Positions 17,663-28,301 of a stretch of 38,653 nt of DNA are shown in pieces. Position 1 is the first letter of the stretch, and the number at the start of each line of letters is the position of its first letter. The notes beneath the pieces were generated by a model. It worked only from the letters and a program-made list of their open reading frames with translations. It was not told the origin of the DNA and made no database searches. Made by a program: the position numbers and the translations under genes. The DNA lies in the NCBI GenBank assembly GCA_020029545.1, contig JAIBJL010000002.1:1-38653 (forward strand), in the 5' to 3' direction. Source of the stretch: Gammaproteobacteria bacterium. GTDB taxonomy: Bacteria; Pseudomonadota; Gammaproteobacteria; Steroidobacterales; Steroidobacteraceae.

Positions 17663-18827
17663 CCAAGAAAACCGGTTGCTCGTCATCGACGACCAACCCG
17701 ATCTGTGCGAATTCATTTCCGAAGCGGCCCTGAGCATGGGCTTCGAGACCATGGCCGTGACCGAGCCGGACGCATTTCGACGTGCGGTGCAGGACTTCCA
17801 GCCGACGGTGGTGGTGCTGGACCTGCAGATGCCGGGCGCCGACGGCATTGAATTGCTGCGCTATCTTGGCGAACGGGGCAGCAAGGCCCAGGTGCTGGTT
17901 GCCAGCGGCATGGATCAGCGCGTGCTGGCGACCGCCGAACAGATCGGCCGTTCGCAGGGATTGAGCATGCTCGGTGCGTTGCAGAAGCCCATCCTGCTCA
18001 ATGATCTGGAAACCACCTTGCGTCGCTGCCTGCGCGGCGACACGCTGGTGACGCCTGCCGCACTGGCGGCGGCGCTCGACAAACGCGAAATCCTGGTCCA
18101 CTACCAGCCCAAGGCGACTCGCGTTGCACCCGGCAAGTGGATCGTCGAGGGTGTGGAAGCGCTCGCGCGCTGGAACCATGCACAACTCGGATTCATTTCG
18201 CCGGCACGATTCATTCCGCTGGCGGAGAAAAACGGCCTGATCCGGCGACTCACCGAACAGGTGCTCGAAATGTCGCTGGCGCAGTGCCGTACCTGGGATG
18301 CCGCCGGACTGCAATTGTCCGTTGCAGTGAACCTGTCGCCGCAATTGTTGAACGATCTGTCGTTTCCCGACCAGGTCGCACGCATGGCAGCGCAGGTGGG
18401 TGCCGACGCACGCCGCGTCATCTTTGAGGTCACCGAGAGCGCGGCGATGTTCGACCCGAGCACGACCATGGATGTGCTTACGCGCATGCGCGTGAAAAAC
18501 TTCGGCCTGTCCATCGACGACTTCGGAACCGGCTATTCCTCGCTCAAGCAGCTGTACTTGATGCCCTTCAGCGAGCTGAAGATCGACACTTCGTTCGTGC
18601 GCGATGTGTTCGCGCATGAAGACGCACGTACGATGGTCGAGACCATGATCCTGCTGGCTCACAAGCTGCGGCTCACCGCCTGTGCCGAGGGCGTCGAATC
18701 GCAGGAAGTACTGGACTTCCTCGACTCCGTGAGCTGCGATCGCGCGCAAGGATACTTCATCGGCCGCCCCATGCTGGGCACGGCCCTCGAACTGGCAGTA
18801 CGCGAATGGAACGCCAAGCAAAAGTGA
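17652..18827 (+). CDS. Response regulator with EAL c-di-GMP phosphodiesterase domain (copy 2)
   Basis: 391-aa REC-EAL protein, paralogue of 8866-10062. The receiver has IDDQPDL, acceptor D57 in VVLDLQMPGADG and the LQKP lysine; both copies share the distinctive segments ASGMDQRVL and LQKP. The EAL domain has EAL in GVEALARWNH (E169-L171), VNLSPQLL, FEVTESA, SIDDFGTGYSSLKQL, LKIDTSFV, CAEGVES and AQGYFIGRP, so it should be an active c-di-GMP phosphodiesterase. The start is GTG 17652 or TTG 17655: GGGAGG at 17643 favours the TTG by spacing. Either overlaps the kinase stop at 17662. The track start at 17511 is inside the kinase. A hairpin at the stop codon may end the transcript. Confidence 0.9.
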   Translation: MLPDQENRLLVIDDQPDLCEFISEAALSMGFETMAVTEPDAFRRAVQDFQPTVVVLDLQMPGADGIELLRYLGERGSKAQVLVASGMDQRVLATAEQIGRSQGLSMLGALQKPILLNDLETTLRRCLRGDTLVTPAALAAALDKREILVHYQPKATRVAPGKWIVEGVEALARWNHAQLGFISPARFIPLAEKNGLIRRLTEQVLEMSLAQCRTWDAAGLQLSVAVNLSPQLLNDLSFPDQVARMAAQVGADARRVIFEVTESAAMFDPSTTMDVLTRMRVKNFGLSIDDFGTGYSSLKQLYLMPFSELKIDTSFVRDVFAHEDARTMVETMILLAHKLRLTACAEGVESQEVLDFLDSVSCDRAQGYFIGRPMLGTALELAVREWNAKQK

Positions 18828-18847
18828 CGAGCGCCTCAGCGCTCGTC
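18826..18847 (+). terminator. Stem-loop at the end of the REC-EAL gene
   Basis: GACGAGCGC-CTCA-GCGCTCGTC is a perfect 9-bp stem with a 4-nt loop that begins within the stop codon of the REC-EAL gene. There is no U-run, so it may be a weak or Rho-assisted terminator or a 3' stabiliser. It separates the kinase/EAL unit from the GGDEF gene 86 nt further on. Confidence 0.55.
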
Positions 18848-18932
18848 ATCGCTGCGTAGATCTTTCACGTCGGCGCGGCAAGATCCGCGCGCTGTTGGCG
18901 CCGTGCACCGGTTGCGGTTACGATCGGCGGTG

Positions 18933-19898
18933 ATGAATCAACCCACGCCCTCGAATCAGCCGCCGGTAACCTCGCCTGTCTGGCGTATCCTGCTGGTCGA
19001 TGACGAGCCCACGCAGCGCCTGATCATGGCGCGATTGCTCAAGCGTGCGGGGTATGTGGTGGAAACCGCGGGCAATGGCATCGAGGCGCTGGCCAAGATC
19101 GATGCGGGCGATTTCCAGCTCATGATCACGGACTGGGAAATGCCCGAAATGGATGGCATCGCCCTGTGCAGCGCACTGCGCGCCTCGCCGAACCGCAATT
19201 ACATTTACACCATTCTGCTCACTGCCCGCGATGCCATCGAACATGTCGTCACCGGCTTGCAGGCGGGTGCCGATGACTACCTGACCAAGCCGGTCATCGA
19301 ACCGGAACTGATCGCGCGCCTCAATACCGGCAAGCGCATCGTGACGCTCGAACGCTCGCTGCGTTCAGCGAATGAAGAAAACCGCCGGCTGTCGATTACG
19401 GACCCACTGACCGGCGCGTACAACCGGCGTTATCTGATGGAACAGCTCCCCCGCGAGATCGAGCGCGCGGCGCGCTATGGGCGCGAGTTGTCCGTGGTCA
19501 TGTGCGATGTCGATCACTTCAAGAAGATCAATGACACGCACGGCCATCTGGTCGGCGACGAAGTATTGAAATGGTTTGTCGCGAGTCTGCAGAAGCGGGT
19601 ACGTGCCTGCGACTGGGTGGCACGCTACGGCGGCGAGGAATTCATCGCTGTGTTGCCCGAGACGAACGTGTCGAACGCCGGTGCCGCCGCCGAGAATCTG
19701 CGGACGGGCATTGCCGAGGCGCCCTTCGTGCTCGATCAACTTTCGCTACCGGTGACTGCCAGCTTCGGTGCCTCAGGCTGGAGCGGCGATGTGCCAGCCG
19801 GGTCCCTGCTCGATGCTCTGCTGGCGAAGTGCGATGCCGGTGTCTATGCCAGCAAAGCCGGCGGCCGCAACCGTGTCAGTGTGGAAACGATGGACTGA
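18933..19898 (+). CDS. Response regulator with GGDEF diguanylate cyclase domain
   Basis: 321-aa REC-GGDEF protein predicted to make c-di-GMP from two GTP when phosphorylated. The receiver has VDDEPTQR, acceptor D67 in LMITDWEMPEMDG and K119 in YLTKP. A helical linker leads to DPLTGAYNRRYL, DVDHFKKINDTHGH and the active-site RYGGEEF (233-237). RACD lies five residues before GGEEF, a canonical RxxD inhibitory site, so product feedback inhibition is expected. ATG 18933 is chosen because residues before it in the track ORF look non-coding and the receiver then starts at a normal distance. It follows two EAL-bearing partners on the same strand, so synthesis and breakdown of c-di-GMP are encoded side by side. 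Confidence 0.92.
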   Translation: MNQPTPSNQPPVTSPVWRILLVDDEPTQRLIMARLLKRAGYVVETAGNGIEALAKIDAGDFQLMITDWEMPEMDGIALCSALRASPNRNYIYTILLTARDAIEHVVTGLQAGADDYLTKPVIEPELIARLNTGKRIVTLERSLRSANEENRRLSITDPLTGAYNRRYLMEQLPREIERAARYGRELSVVMCDVDHFKKINDTHGHLVGDEVLKWFVASLQKRVRACDWVARYGGEEFIAVLPETNVSNAGAAAENLRTGIAEAPFVLDQLSLPVTASFGASGWSGDVPAGSLLDALLAKCDAGVYASKAGGRNRVSVETMD

Positions 19899-19971
19899 TC
19901 GCTGCGGTGAGCAGTCGAACGGTTGGCGGTGCAATGCGGTCAGCGTCGGCGCATACCGGTTCATCGCGCGC

Positions 19972-22900
19972 TCAACCGGCACGGGCTGCCGGTGCGGAGG
20001 CATGTTCCTGCAGATAATTTGCAGCGGCCACGAACTCGCGATGCAGGCGTTCGATCAGTTCATGCAGGCGCGGTTGATCGACCGAACTGGCCTGGCTTTC
20101 CAGCAAGTGCGCCAGGTCGCGTACCTGGGTGGCGTGAATATTCGCGCTGGCACCCTTCAGCTTGTGTGCTGCCCGGGTGAGTGCTGCGCGGTCCAGTGCC
20201 GCCATGGCATCGACGATTTCCTGGATCACCGCGTGGCCGCTGGTGATGAAAGTCGCAGCCAGTTCGTACGCAAACTCGGCATCGCCTTCGGTGATCTCAT
20301 GCAGGCGGGCGAGATCGATGGGTGTCGCCGGCGCGGCAGCCGGCTGACTACCGCTCAACTCGGCTTGGACGGCCAAACCAAATCGCTCCAGGATTTCGTG
20401 CAGTCGCGCCAGTTCCAGCGGCTTGGACAGGAACGCATTCATGCCGACCTCCAGGCAACGCTCCAGCTGCCCGGTCATTGCGTTGGCAGTCAGCGCGATG
20501 ATGGGGGTCGCGGACAGGTCCGGACGCTGCGCTTCGAACGCTCGAATTTCGCGTGTGGCCGTCAGGCCGTCCATGATCGGCATCTGCAAGTCCATCAACA
20601 CGATGTCGAACTTGCCCTCGCTGAATGCCTTGAGGCCTTCGGCGCCGTTGTCCGCGACGCGTACCTGACAACCCATGCGTTCGAGGAAGCGCACCGCGAC
20701 CTTCTGGTTGACGGCATTGTCTTCGACCAGCAGGACATGTCCGCGATAGCGCCGCTCTTTCTCCTGCGCCGCCAGCATGCCGCTGGTGACAATGGGCTGA
20801 CTCTGCAGATGCCATTCCTTCGCCTCGCGCGTCAGCAGCCGATCCAGGCATTCGATCAGATCGCGTGAGCGCACGGGTTTGGTCAGATAACCCGCGAAGC
20901 CCAGCGATGCAAAGCGCCGGATGTCGCCATGCCGGTCGAGCGAGGTGAGGATGACGATGCGTGCCTGCGACAGCTTGGCATCCTGATTGATGCGCTCGCC
21001 CAGCGTGGCGCCATCCATGTCGTGCATCTGGTAGTCGGCGAGTACGACGTCGTAAGGATGATGATCGGCGATGCCCTGGCCCAGCATCTGCAGCGCTTCG
21101 TTGCCGCCACTCGCCAGGCTCGCTTCGTAGCCGGCGTGCATCAGCTGTCCGGCCAGCACGCGACGGTTGGTTTCATTTTCGTCCACGATCAGCACACGAC
21201 GGCCCTGGCGCGGCAGCGCTCCGGATTCGATCGAAGCGAGTTTCGACGGTGCCGGCTCGAGCGGCAGCGTAAACCAGAACACCGAGCCCTTGCCCAATTC
21301 GCTTTCGAGACCCACCGCGCCGCCCATCATCTCGACCAGCCGGCGCACGATCGACAGCCCGAGGCCGGTGCCACCGAAGTGGCGCGTCGTGGAGGAGTCT
21401 GCCTGCACGAAGGGCTGGAACAGCGTCTGCAGGACCGACGGTGCAATCCCGATGCCGGTATCGCGCACTTCGAACTGTGCGAGCACTTTGCCGTCGCGAC
21501 GGCCCACATTGCGGACTTCGAGAACGATCTCGCCGCTGCGGGTGAACTTGATGGCGTTGCCCACCAGGTTGATCAGGCACTGGCGAATGCGTTGCGGATC
21601 GCCGATCACGCAATCCGGCAGGTCCGGGTGCACATGCATGACCAGCTCCAGATTTTTCGCGGCAGCCTGGAACGCCATCATGCTGCCGACGTCCTCCACA
21701 TTGCTGCGCAGGTCGAGTTCCAGCAGTTCGATCGACATCTTGCCGGCTTCGATCTTCGAGAAATCCAGGATGTCGTTGATGACGCTCATGAGCGAATCGG
21801 CGCTGCCGCGGATCGTCTGCGCGTAGTCGTTCTGCGTGCGATCCAGCGAGGTGTCGAGCAGCAGGCGCGTCATGCCGATGATGCCATTCATCGGCGTGCG
21901 GATTTCATGGCTGACGTTCGCGAGGAACTCGCTCTTCGCGCGGCTCGCGGCTTGCGCCACTGCCGTTGCACGTACCAGCTCCTCGTGTGCGGCACGGGCA
22001 TCGGTGATGTCCTGCAGCGATCCGGACAGGCGCAGGGGCCGTCCGTCCGTATCGCGCTCGGCGATGGCGCGCGCGCGATACCAGCGATAGGTGCCGCTGC
22101 AGGTGCGCAGGCGAATCTCCACATCGTAGGGCAGTTCCTGCTGGAAATGCGCCTGCGCGGCGACCGCAACCGGGTGTGCATCGTCCGGATGCAGAAACAT
22201 GCGCAGGAAGTTCGTGTCGCTGTCGAATTCATCGGCGGCGAATCCCAGCAGTTCGCCCACTCGCGGCGAACACCATGCCGCCCCGTCGGCTTCCAGTTCC
22301 CATAAGCCGTCCTGCGTACCGTTGATCGCACGCTCGAAGCGGCGCTGCGCGAGTCGCAACGCCTCCTCGGCCAGGCGTTGCTGGTGAATGTCCTGCATCG
22401 AGCCGGCCATGACGAGCGCGGTGCCGTCGGCATCGCACTCGGCCGTGCCGCGGATACGGAACCAGCGATACTCGCCACGCTTCAGCCGCAGCCGGCACTC
22501 GAAGTCGTAGGGCTCGGCCTGCTGCACATGTCGTTCGAAGCGTTCCTGCTGCCATGCCACATCGTCCGGATGCTGCATCATGCGTAACGACTCCAGCAGA
22601 TGGGTCGGCAACTCGTGCTGCTCATAGCCGAGCAGCGTGTGGCAGCTGGTCGAGTACCACGCGACGCCCTGGGCCAGATCCCATTCCCAATGACCCTCGG
22701 AACTCGACAGCGACGCGCGTTCCAGGCGGTGTTCGGCATTCTTGAGCAGTTGGGCTTGTCGTTCCAGCTGCTGCGCTGCCTCGACCTCCCGGGTCACATT
22801 CCAGGATGCGCCCATCAGGCCGACTGGCCGACCTTGCTCGTCCAGGATCAGCTTCGCGTAGGTCTGCACATGGACGATGCCGCCGGAATTGCCGTAGCAG

Positions 22901-25842
22901 CGGCAACGATAGGAGAGGCGGTCCGTGCCTGCTGCCATCGCTTTGCCGATGAATTGTTGCATCAGCAGACGGTCCTCCGGCACCACCTGATGCGCCGCAT
23001 TCGCCAGCTTGTGCTCGACATCGTCCGGTGGCGCCAGCTCTTTGATAGGATTTTCCAACCACAGAAATTCCTCGGCGATCAGATCGATTTCCCAGGTCGA
23101 AATATCCGCCACGTGGGTCGCGATGCTGAGACGGTCGAGCAGGATGCGTTGCTGTTGTGCGTGCTCTTCGAGGCGTCGCGAGTCCTCGATCTCGCGGGTC
23201 ACATCGCGGGACACGCCCAGCGCGCGCACCGCCGTGCCGTGCTCATCGAATAGGAGCCGGGCGTGCGACTGCACATGGATGATCCGGCCATCGCTCGCTT
23301 CGGCCTGGGAAGTGAACGTGAAGCGGTCGGACTTTTCTCCGACCGCCGCGATGATCGCCTGTATTCCATGGTCCCGATCTGCCGACGGCAGCCGGTCGCG
23401 CAACATGTCGAGCAGTTGGTCCGGACCGATGCAGTTCTCGAGACCTTTGATCGGGTTCTCCATCCACAAGATCCGGCGCTCGATCAGGTCCATCTCCCAG
23501 GAACTGATGCCGGCCACATCGGCTGCCATGTTCAGGCGCTCGACCAGGCCACGTTCGTGTTCCGCCTGTCGTTGCAGCATCTCGGTCGTCTGCACTTCGT
23601 TGGTGATGTCCGTCGTCGCGCCCAGCAAACGCACCGCGACGCCTTGTTCGTCGCGCACGACGTGCGCGTAGGCCTGCATGTGCCGCTGGGTTCCGTCCGG
23701 TCGCACCAGCCGGTAGCGAGAGGAGAACGTCTCGGCAGTGCCTTCTATTGCCTCATGGATGATTCGAGCGATTTCACTGCGGTCGTCCACATGCAGGGCA
23801 TTCATCAGCGTGGCGCCATAGTCTTCGATCGGGACGTCCGTCAGCCCGAAGGCCGGGAGTGGATTTTCCACCCATAGAAAGCGGCGCGTCTGCAGATCGA
23901 ACTCCCACGGTGTAATGCCGGCGGCTTTGGTGGAGACGCTCAGCCGATCCAGCAGCGATTGCACATGGGCCGCCTGCTTTTGCAACTGCATCGAATGCTC
24001 GACTTCGGCACTGACGTCCCAGGTGACGCCCAGGATGCGTTCCGCCTTGCCTGCGTCGTCGAAAAAGGCCCGGATATGCGTCTGTACATGCCGCGCCGTG
24101 CCCGCCGATGCGATGCGGTGGCGGATCGAGACGATGCCATTGTTCGAACTGTCGACCGCCGCTGCCCACAGCGCAGTCATCACTGCCTCGCGATCTTCCG
24201 GATGGATCATCTGCCGCAACGCACGTTCATTGAGGGGACTGGTCAATCCGAACAGATGACTGAGGTTGATATCGGCCGTTATCGCTCGCGTGCGCGGGTC
24301 CAGTTCCCACACGCCGATGCCGGCAGTGTGCGTTGCCAGGTTCAGCCGGTCGCGCAGGGCGCGCTCATCCTCGGCCTGCTGCTGCAGTAATTGCGTGCGG
24401 TGCGTTTCGGCGGTGACATCCATCGTGACGCCGAGCATGCTGAGCGCGCGTCCCGCGGCATCGCGGAAGATCTGCGCATTGATCTGCACGTAACGCAGGC
24501 CCGCGTTCGGCAGGACGACGCGATAGCGATGGAATAGTGTGGTCTCGCTGCCCAGGGCCCTGTCGATCGCGATATTGAACTCGGCGCGATCCTCTGGCAC
24601 GACGGTGGTGGCGAGAAACTCGCGCACGTTGCATTCGACAACCCGGCTGTCACGTCCCAGCGCCTGGGCAATCTGCTCGTCCAGCGTCAGCCGATCGGCA
24701 ACGATGTCCCAGTCAAAGATACTGATTCCCGCAAACTCGGTCGCGTGGTGCAGGCACTCCAGCAACTGCCGCTGTTCTGTCGCCTGCAGTTCGAGCTTGC
24801 GCGCGGCCTCGACGATGCGCGTGGTTTCCACGCTTACTGCAAGGAGGCGTAACGGTTTGCCGCTTTCGTCGCGGAATATCCTCGCCGTAAGCTGTGCGTG
24901 ATGGATCTGGCCATCGGCGCGGATGTTGCGATACTCGTGTTCGACAGTGTCCAGCTCTTTGATGGCCTTGGCCAGCGTGCGCTCAAACTGCACGACATCG
25001 TCCGGATGAATGATTTTGCGGATGAACTCGCGGGCATCCGGAATCTCACTGCCGTAGTTGAACTGGCTGGCCATGTACTTGTCGGCGACCAGCTTGTTCG
25101 TCACCAGGTCCCAGTCCCACAGGCCGATGCCAGCGACTTTGATCGCTGCATCGAGACGGTCGATGATCAGCTTCTGTTCGTGGGCCAATTGCTCGATTTT
25201 TTGCGTCGCGAGCACCTCGGTGGTCATGTCAATGGACAGACCGAGTACTCGTGTCGCACGGCCATCGGCATTGCGGAATACCTGGCCATGCAGTTGGACC
25301 GGATGCACGCCATCGGCATGGAGCGCACGATAAGACAGCACGAACTGCGCCTTGTGCTTTACCGCCTCGTGCAGTTCGGCGCCGAAGCGTTCCAGATCTT
25401 CCGCGTGGATGACCTGGCGAGCGAAATCGACGGGGTTGCCGATGCAGGCTTGTGCCTGTGCGCTGTAGCAACGTAGTTGCTCCGGGTCGAAACTGAGCTG
25501 CTGGGTCGTCACATTCCAGTCGATCAACCGCATGCCGGCCGCGTTGACTGCTCTGCGGATGCGCTCCGCGACTTCCAATTGCTCGCGCAACTGGCGGACC
25601 TCGGAGTCGTTGGCCGGCGGTGTTTGGTGTTGCGCGCCTGTCCAGGACGACATGCGCAGCACGGCAAATACACCTACAGCGCCTGCAAGGCTCGCCGCGA
25701 GATGCGTGGCGAGGACGGTCGCCGAGATCCCCAGCAGCCACAGCGATGTCGCGCCAGCCAGCAAGACGACAGCGACGATCATGACGAGAGTCATGCGCCG
25801 TGCGTGCGAGGAACTGTCTGGCGTCTGCGGGGTTGTCATCAA
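19972..25842 (-). CDS. Giant hybrid histidine kinase with nine PAS units, two receivers and Hpt
   Basis: 1956 aa. Two transmembrane helices lie near the N-terminus (about 17-37 and 43-63) with only a short loop between, so sensing is probably cytoplasmic. Nine PAS-like units follow at a regular spacing of about 134 residues, beginning near 94, 227, 362, 499, 630, 764, 900, 1039 and 1167. Each opens with a variant of AGI..W(E/D).DL. Then come HisKA (H1312 in [12 protein letters not shown]), a HATPase ([18 protein letters not shown]), receiver 1 ([11 protein letters not shown]1603 in [12 protein letters not shown]), receiver 2 ([11 protein letters not shown]1751 in [12 protein letters not shown]) and a C-terminal Hpt (H1893 in [14 protein letters not shown]). 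This is a complete unorthodox phosphorelay chain; the final acceptor is not fused. It is convergent with the GGDEF gene, and its C-terminal half is paralogous to the kinase at 30810-34727. Confidence 0.93.
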   Translation of the reverse strand: MMTTPQTPDSSSHARRMTLVMIVAVVLLAGATSLWLLGISATVLATHLAASLAGAVGVFAVLRMSSWTGAQHQTPPANDSEVRQLREQLEVAERIRRAVNAAGMRLIDWNVTTQQLSFDPEQLRCYSAQAQACIGNPVDFARQVIHAEDLERFGAELHEAVKHKAQFVLSYRALHADGVHPVQLHGQVFRNADGRATRVLGLSIDMTTEVLATQKIEQLAHEQKLIIDRLDAAIKVAGIGLWDWDLVTNKLVADKYMASQFNYGSEIPDAREFIRKIIHPDDVVQFERTLAKAIKELDTVEHEYRNIRADGQIHHAQLTARIFRDESGKPLRLLAVSVETTRIVEAARKLELQATEQRQLLECLHHATEFAGISIFDWDIVADRLTLDEQIAQALGRDSRVVECNVREFLATTVVPEDRAEFNIAIDRALGSETTLFHRYRVVLPNAGLRYVQINAQIFRDAAGRALSMLGVTMDVTAETHRTQLLQQQAEDERALRDRLNLATHTAGIGVWELDPRTRAITADINLSHLFGLTSPLNERALRQMIHPEDREAVMTALWAAAVDSSNNGIVSIRHRIASAGTARHVQTHIRAFFDDAGKAERILGVTWDVSAEVEHSMQLQKQAAHVQSLLDRLSVSTKAAGITPWEFDLQTRRFLWVENPLPAFGLTDVPIEDYGATLMNALHVDDRSEIARIIHEAIEGTAETFSSRYRLVRPDGTQRHMQAYAHVVRDEQGVAVRLLGATTDITNEVQTTEMLQRQAEHERGLVERLNMAADVAGISSWEMDLIERRILWMENPIKGLENCIGPDQLLDMLRDRLPSADRDHGIQAIIAAVGEKSDRFTFTSQAEASDGRIIHVQSHARLLFDEHGTAVRALGVSRDVTREIEDSRRLEEHAQQQRILLDRLSIATHVADISTWEIDLIAEEFLWLENPIKELAPPDDVEHKLANAAHQVVPEDRLLMQQFIGKAMAAGTDRLSYRCRCYGNSGGIVHVQTYAKLILDEQGRPVGLMGASWNVTREVEAAQQLERQAQLLKNAEHRLERASLSSSEGHWEWDLAQGVAWYSTSCHTLLGYEQHELPTHLLESLRMMQHPDDVAWQQERFERHVQQAEPYDFECRLRLKRGEYRWFRIRGTAECDADGTALVMAGSMQDIHQQRLAEEALRLAQRRFERAINGTQDGLWELEADGAAWCSPRVGELLGFAADEFDSDTNFLRMFLHPDDAHPVAVAAQAHFQQELPYDVEIRLRTCSGTYRWYRARAIAERDTDGRPLRLSGSLQDITDARAAHEELVRATAVAQAASRAKSEFLANVSHEIRTPMNGIIGMTRLLLDTSLDRTQNDYAQTIRGSADSLMSVINDILDFSKIEAGKMSIELLELDLRSNVEDVGSMMAFQAAAKNLELVMHVHPDLPDCVIGDPQRIRQCLINLVGNAIKFTRSGEIVLEVRNVGRRDGKVLAQFEVRDTGIGIAPSVLQTLFQPFVQADSSTTRHFGGTGLGLSIVRRLVEMMGGAVGLESELGKGSVFWFTLPLEPAPSKLASIESGALPRQGRRVLIVDENETNRRVLAGQLMHAGYEASLASGGNEALQMLGQGIADHHPYDVVLADYQMHDMDGATLGERINQDAKLSQARIVILTSLDRHGDIRRFASLGFAGYLTKPVRSRDLIECLDRLLTREAKEWHLQSQPIVTSGMLAAQEKERRYRGHVLLVEDNAVNQKVAVRFLERMGCQVRVADNGAEGLKAFSEGKFDIVLMDLQMPIMDGLTATREIRAFEAQRPDLSATPIIALTANAMTGQLERCLEVGMNAFLSKPLELARLHEILERFGLAVQAELSGSQPAAAPATPIDLARLHEITEGDAEFAYELAATFITSGHAVIQEIVDAMAALDRAALTRAAHKLKGASANIHATQVRDLAHLLESQASSVDQPRLHELIERLHREFVAAANYLQEHASAPAARAG
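21970..25566 (-). repeat. Nine-unit PAS tandem array within the giant kinase
   Basis: Units recur about every 400 nt at protein level. Units 5-7 are the most alike: each carries a W-E-(F/M/I)-D-L segment, then a (F/I)LW.ENP phrase about ten residues on. This suggests later internal duplication of that part. Units 8 and 9 differ from the rest and match the two PAS units of the kinase at 30810. Confidence 0.75.
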
Positions 25843-26108
25843 GGTCGCGGTTCGAAGCTAGCGAGCGTGTGGCAAGCGGACTACATCACGCCCATGGAAC
25901 GGTGGTGTAGCTCAGCATTGGAGTCATTTCGTAACAAGGATCTGCGCCGCACCCAGGCATATTCAGGGACGACCTGAGAGGCAACTGCTACCCAGTTCGC
26001 ACCGTGCTGCGGGCCTGCAGCCAGGCGTGCCCTGCTAGAATCGGAAGTGTGCGGTCGCGCACAATTTTCATAGTGCAGCGGTCGTGGGTCGATCATCGAG
26101 GCGGATAG

Positions 26109-28292
26109 ATGAAAGCGCTCAGAATTACCGGTTACCTCGTCGGCGGTCTCATCGCGGTCATCGCGCTGGCTCTGGTTCTTATCGTCGTATTCGTCGACCC
26201 GAACGACTATCGCGACGACATTGCGCAGGCCGTGGAGAAACAGACCGGCCGCCAGCTCAACCTCAGCGGCGATCTGAAGCTGTCGGTGTTTCCGTGGCTG
26301 GCGCTGGACATCGGCGCGGCCACATTGAGCGATGCACCGGGTTTCGGGGACGAGCCGTTCGTTTCCATCAATCGGGCGCGCGTGGGCGCGCGGCTGCTGC
26401 CGCTGCTGCGGGGCAAGGTCGAAGTCGGCAAGGTGGCGCTCGAGGGCGCGCGCGTGCGGCTGCTCACCGACGCGCAGGGTCGCAATAACTGGGCGGATCT
26501 GGGCCAACACGACACCGGCACCGGCACCGCGGCGGCTCAGGACACCGCACCGACCCGGTGGCCGACCATTGCCGGCGTCGAGGTCAAGGATGCGACCGTG
26601 ACGATCGACAATCGGCAGGACAATACCCGGCGCGTGGTCCGCAATTTCAACTTGACCACCGGTCCGCTGCAGTCGGGTGAGCCGTTCGATGTCACGATGC
26701 AATTCGTGCTCGAACAAGATCCATCTGCGATCAAAGTGCATTTGTCGTCATCCGTCGTCGCCGACCTTGAGCAAAACATCTATCGACTCGCCAAGCCTGC
26801 AATCGATATCACACTGTCCGGCCCGACTTACCCCGCGCCGGGCCTGGCGGTAGAGATCCGCGCGGGTTCCGCGTCTGCGGATATCGGCCGCAAGCTGCAT
26901 CAACTTGAAGGATTGACCCTCAATACCCGCTGGAAGGGCGAGGGCTATCCCGCAGACGGGGTGCCGGTCGCACTGCGCATCCAGAATCTCAACGCCAACC
27001 TTGCGGCCCAGACACTGGAAATGCTCGGGTTCGAAGCGGAAGTGGCGGGTGCGCACTTGACCGGATCACTGGCCGGTACCGATATCCTCGATGCGCCGAA
27101 GCTCACCGGTCCTCTCAAGCTGCAGCCGCTGTCGCTACGCGAATGGTTGCCCAAGCTGGGCATCAAGCTGCCGCCGACACGCGATGCCACGGTGTACAAG
27201 ACGCTCAGTTTTTCGGGCCGGGTCAGTGCCACCAAGACCACCGCAGACGTGGGCGAAATAGCATTGCAACTGGATGACACCACGGCCAAGGGTTCGCTGG
27301 GCGTCGCCGATTTCGCCGCCAAGGCGCTGCGCTTCGATCTCGATGTGGATCGCATCAATGCCGATCGCTATCTCGCCCCGCCGGTCGATCGGCCGGTTGC
27401 CGCGGCCAGCAAGAAACCGCCGGCGGAGATTCCGGTCGACATGCTCCGCGCGCTGAATGCACGCGGCGAACTACGCGTCGGCGAGGCGATTTTCGCCGGC
27501 ATCAAGTTCACCAAGCTGCGGCTCGGACTGAGTGCCCGCGACGGCCGAGTGCGCTTCAACCCGTCGGAAGCCTCCATGTACGGTGGCCAGTATCGCGGCG
27601 ACATCGGGATCGATGCGACCGGTAAGGTGGCCAGCGTCAGTCTCGATGAGCATGTGAGCAACGTGAACTTCGCGCCCTTGTTCAAGGACCTGTTCGAAAC
27701 CGAACGCTTCAGCGGCAGGGGTAACGCCAACATCAAGCTCGCCGGCTCGGGACGCACGACCGACGCGGTGATGCAGACCATGAATGGCACGGTCGACTTC
27801 AAGGTCGCCGATGGCGCGCTCGAAGGCGCCGATCTGACCTATGAGATTCGCCGCGCGCGCGCGCTGCTCAAGCAGCAGACGGTACCCGAGCGATCCGGTC
27901 CCGCACGCACTGCCTTCAGTGCCCTGCAGGGATCGGGCGTCATGAGGAACGGGATATTGGCCAACAACGATCTCAACGTCGCGATGCCGTTGCTCAAGGT
28001 CACCGGGCAGGGCACGGTCGATCTTCCCAAGAATACGCTCGACTATCGATTGGTCGCCGCTGTGCTCAAGGTGCCACGCGAAAACGCCGATGCCGCGGAA
28101 TTGCAGGACATGGTGGATGCGGCCATCCCAGTGAAGGTGAGCGGTTCCCTGTCGGACCCGAAAGTGCGTCCGGATGTCGAAGGCTACCTCAAGGAGGAAA
28201 TGAAACAGCGCGTCGAGAAGGAGCGCGGCAAGGTCGAAGAAAAAGTGAAGGAAAAACTCGGCGACAAGCTCAAGAATCTGCTGGGACGCTGA
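26109..28292 (+). CDS. AsmA-family protein
   Basis: 727-aa AsmA-like protein. The N-terminus has one membrane anchor (about 7-30), followed by the family signature VDPNDYRDDIAQAVEKQTGRQLNLSG and LKLSVFPWLALDIG. A long beta-rich periplasmic body follows, with repeated segments such as PLLRGKVEVGKVALEGARV and a C-terminal AsmA_2-like part (LDYRLVAAVLKVPRE). The tail is a charged helix (KEEMKQRVEKERGKVEEKVKEK). AsmA proteins are inner-membrane-anchored and are linked to outer-membrane assembly and inter-membrane lipid transport. GAGGCGG lies about 5 nt before ATG 26109. Only 9 nt separate it from the next gene, so the two are probably co-transcribed. Confidence 0.92.
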   Translation: MKALRITGYLVGGLIAVIALALVLIVVFVDPNDYRDDIAQAVEKQTGRQLNLSGDLKLSVFPWLALDIGAATLSDAPGFGDEPFVSINRARVGARLLPLLRGKVEVGKVALEGARVRLLTDAQGRNNWADLGQHDTGTGTAAAQDTAPTRWPTIAGVEVKDATVTIDNRQDNTRRVVRNFNLTTGPLQSGEPFDVTMQFVLEQDPSAIKVHLSSSVVADLEQNIYRLAKPAIDITLSGPTYPAPGLAVEIRAGSASADIGRKLHQLEGLTLNTRWKGEGYPADGVPVALRIQNLNANLAAQTLEMLGFEAEVAGAHLTGSLAGTDILDAPKLTGPLKLQPLSLREWLPKLGIKLPPTRDATVYKTLSFSGRVSATKTTADVGEIALQLDDTTAKGSLGVADFAAKALRFDLDVDRINADRYLAPPVDRPVAAASKKPPAEIPVDMLRALNARGELRVGEAIFAGIKFTKLRLGLSARDGRVRFNPSEASMYGGQYRGDIGIDATGKVASVSLDEHVSNVNFAPLFKDLFETERFSGRGNANIKLAGSGRTTDAVMQTMNGTVDFKVADGALEGADLTYEIRRARALLKQQTVPERSGPARTAFSALQGSGVMRNGILANNDLNVAMPLLKVTGQGTVDLPKNTLDYRLVAAVLKVPRENADAAELQDMVDAAIPVKVSGSLSDPKVRPDVEGYLKEEMKQRVEKERGKVEEKVKEKLGDKLKNLLGR

Positions 28293-28301
28293 AGACAACT
28301 C

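Noticed and set aside
17583-18821. 412-aa minus-strand ORF opposite the second REC-EAL gene
   Set aside because: Antisense shadow; EAL and receiver motifs are all on the plus strand.
20929-22305. 458-aa plus-strand ORF opposite the nine-PAS kinase
   Set aside because: Antisense shadow of the kinase core and receivers.
25900-25950. tRNA-like D-arm sequence GTAGCTCAGCATTGGAG
   Set aside because: No matching acceptor, anticodon or T arm around it; chance resemblance is more likely.
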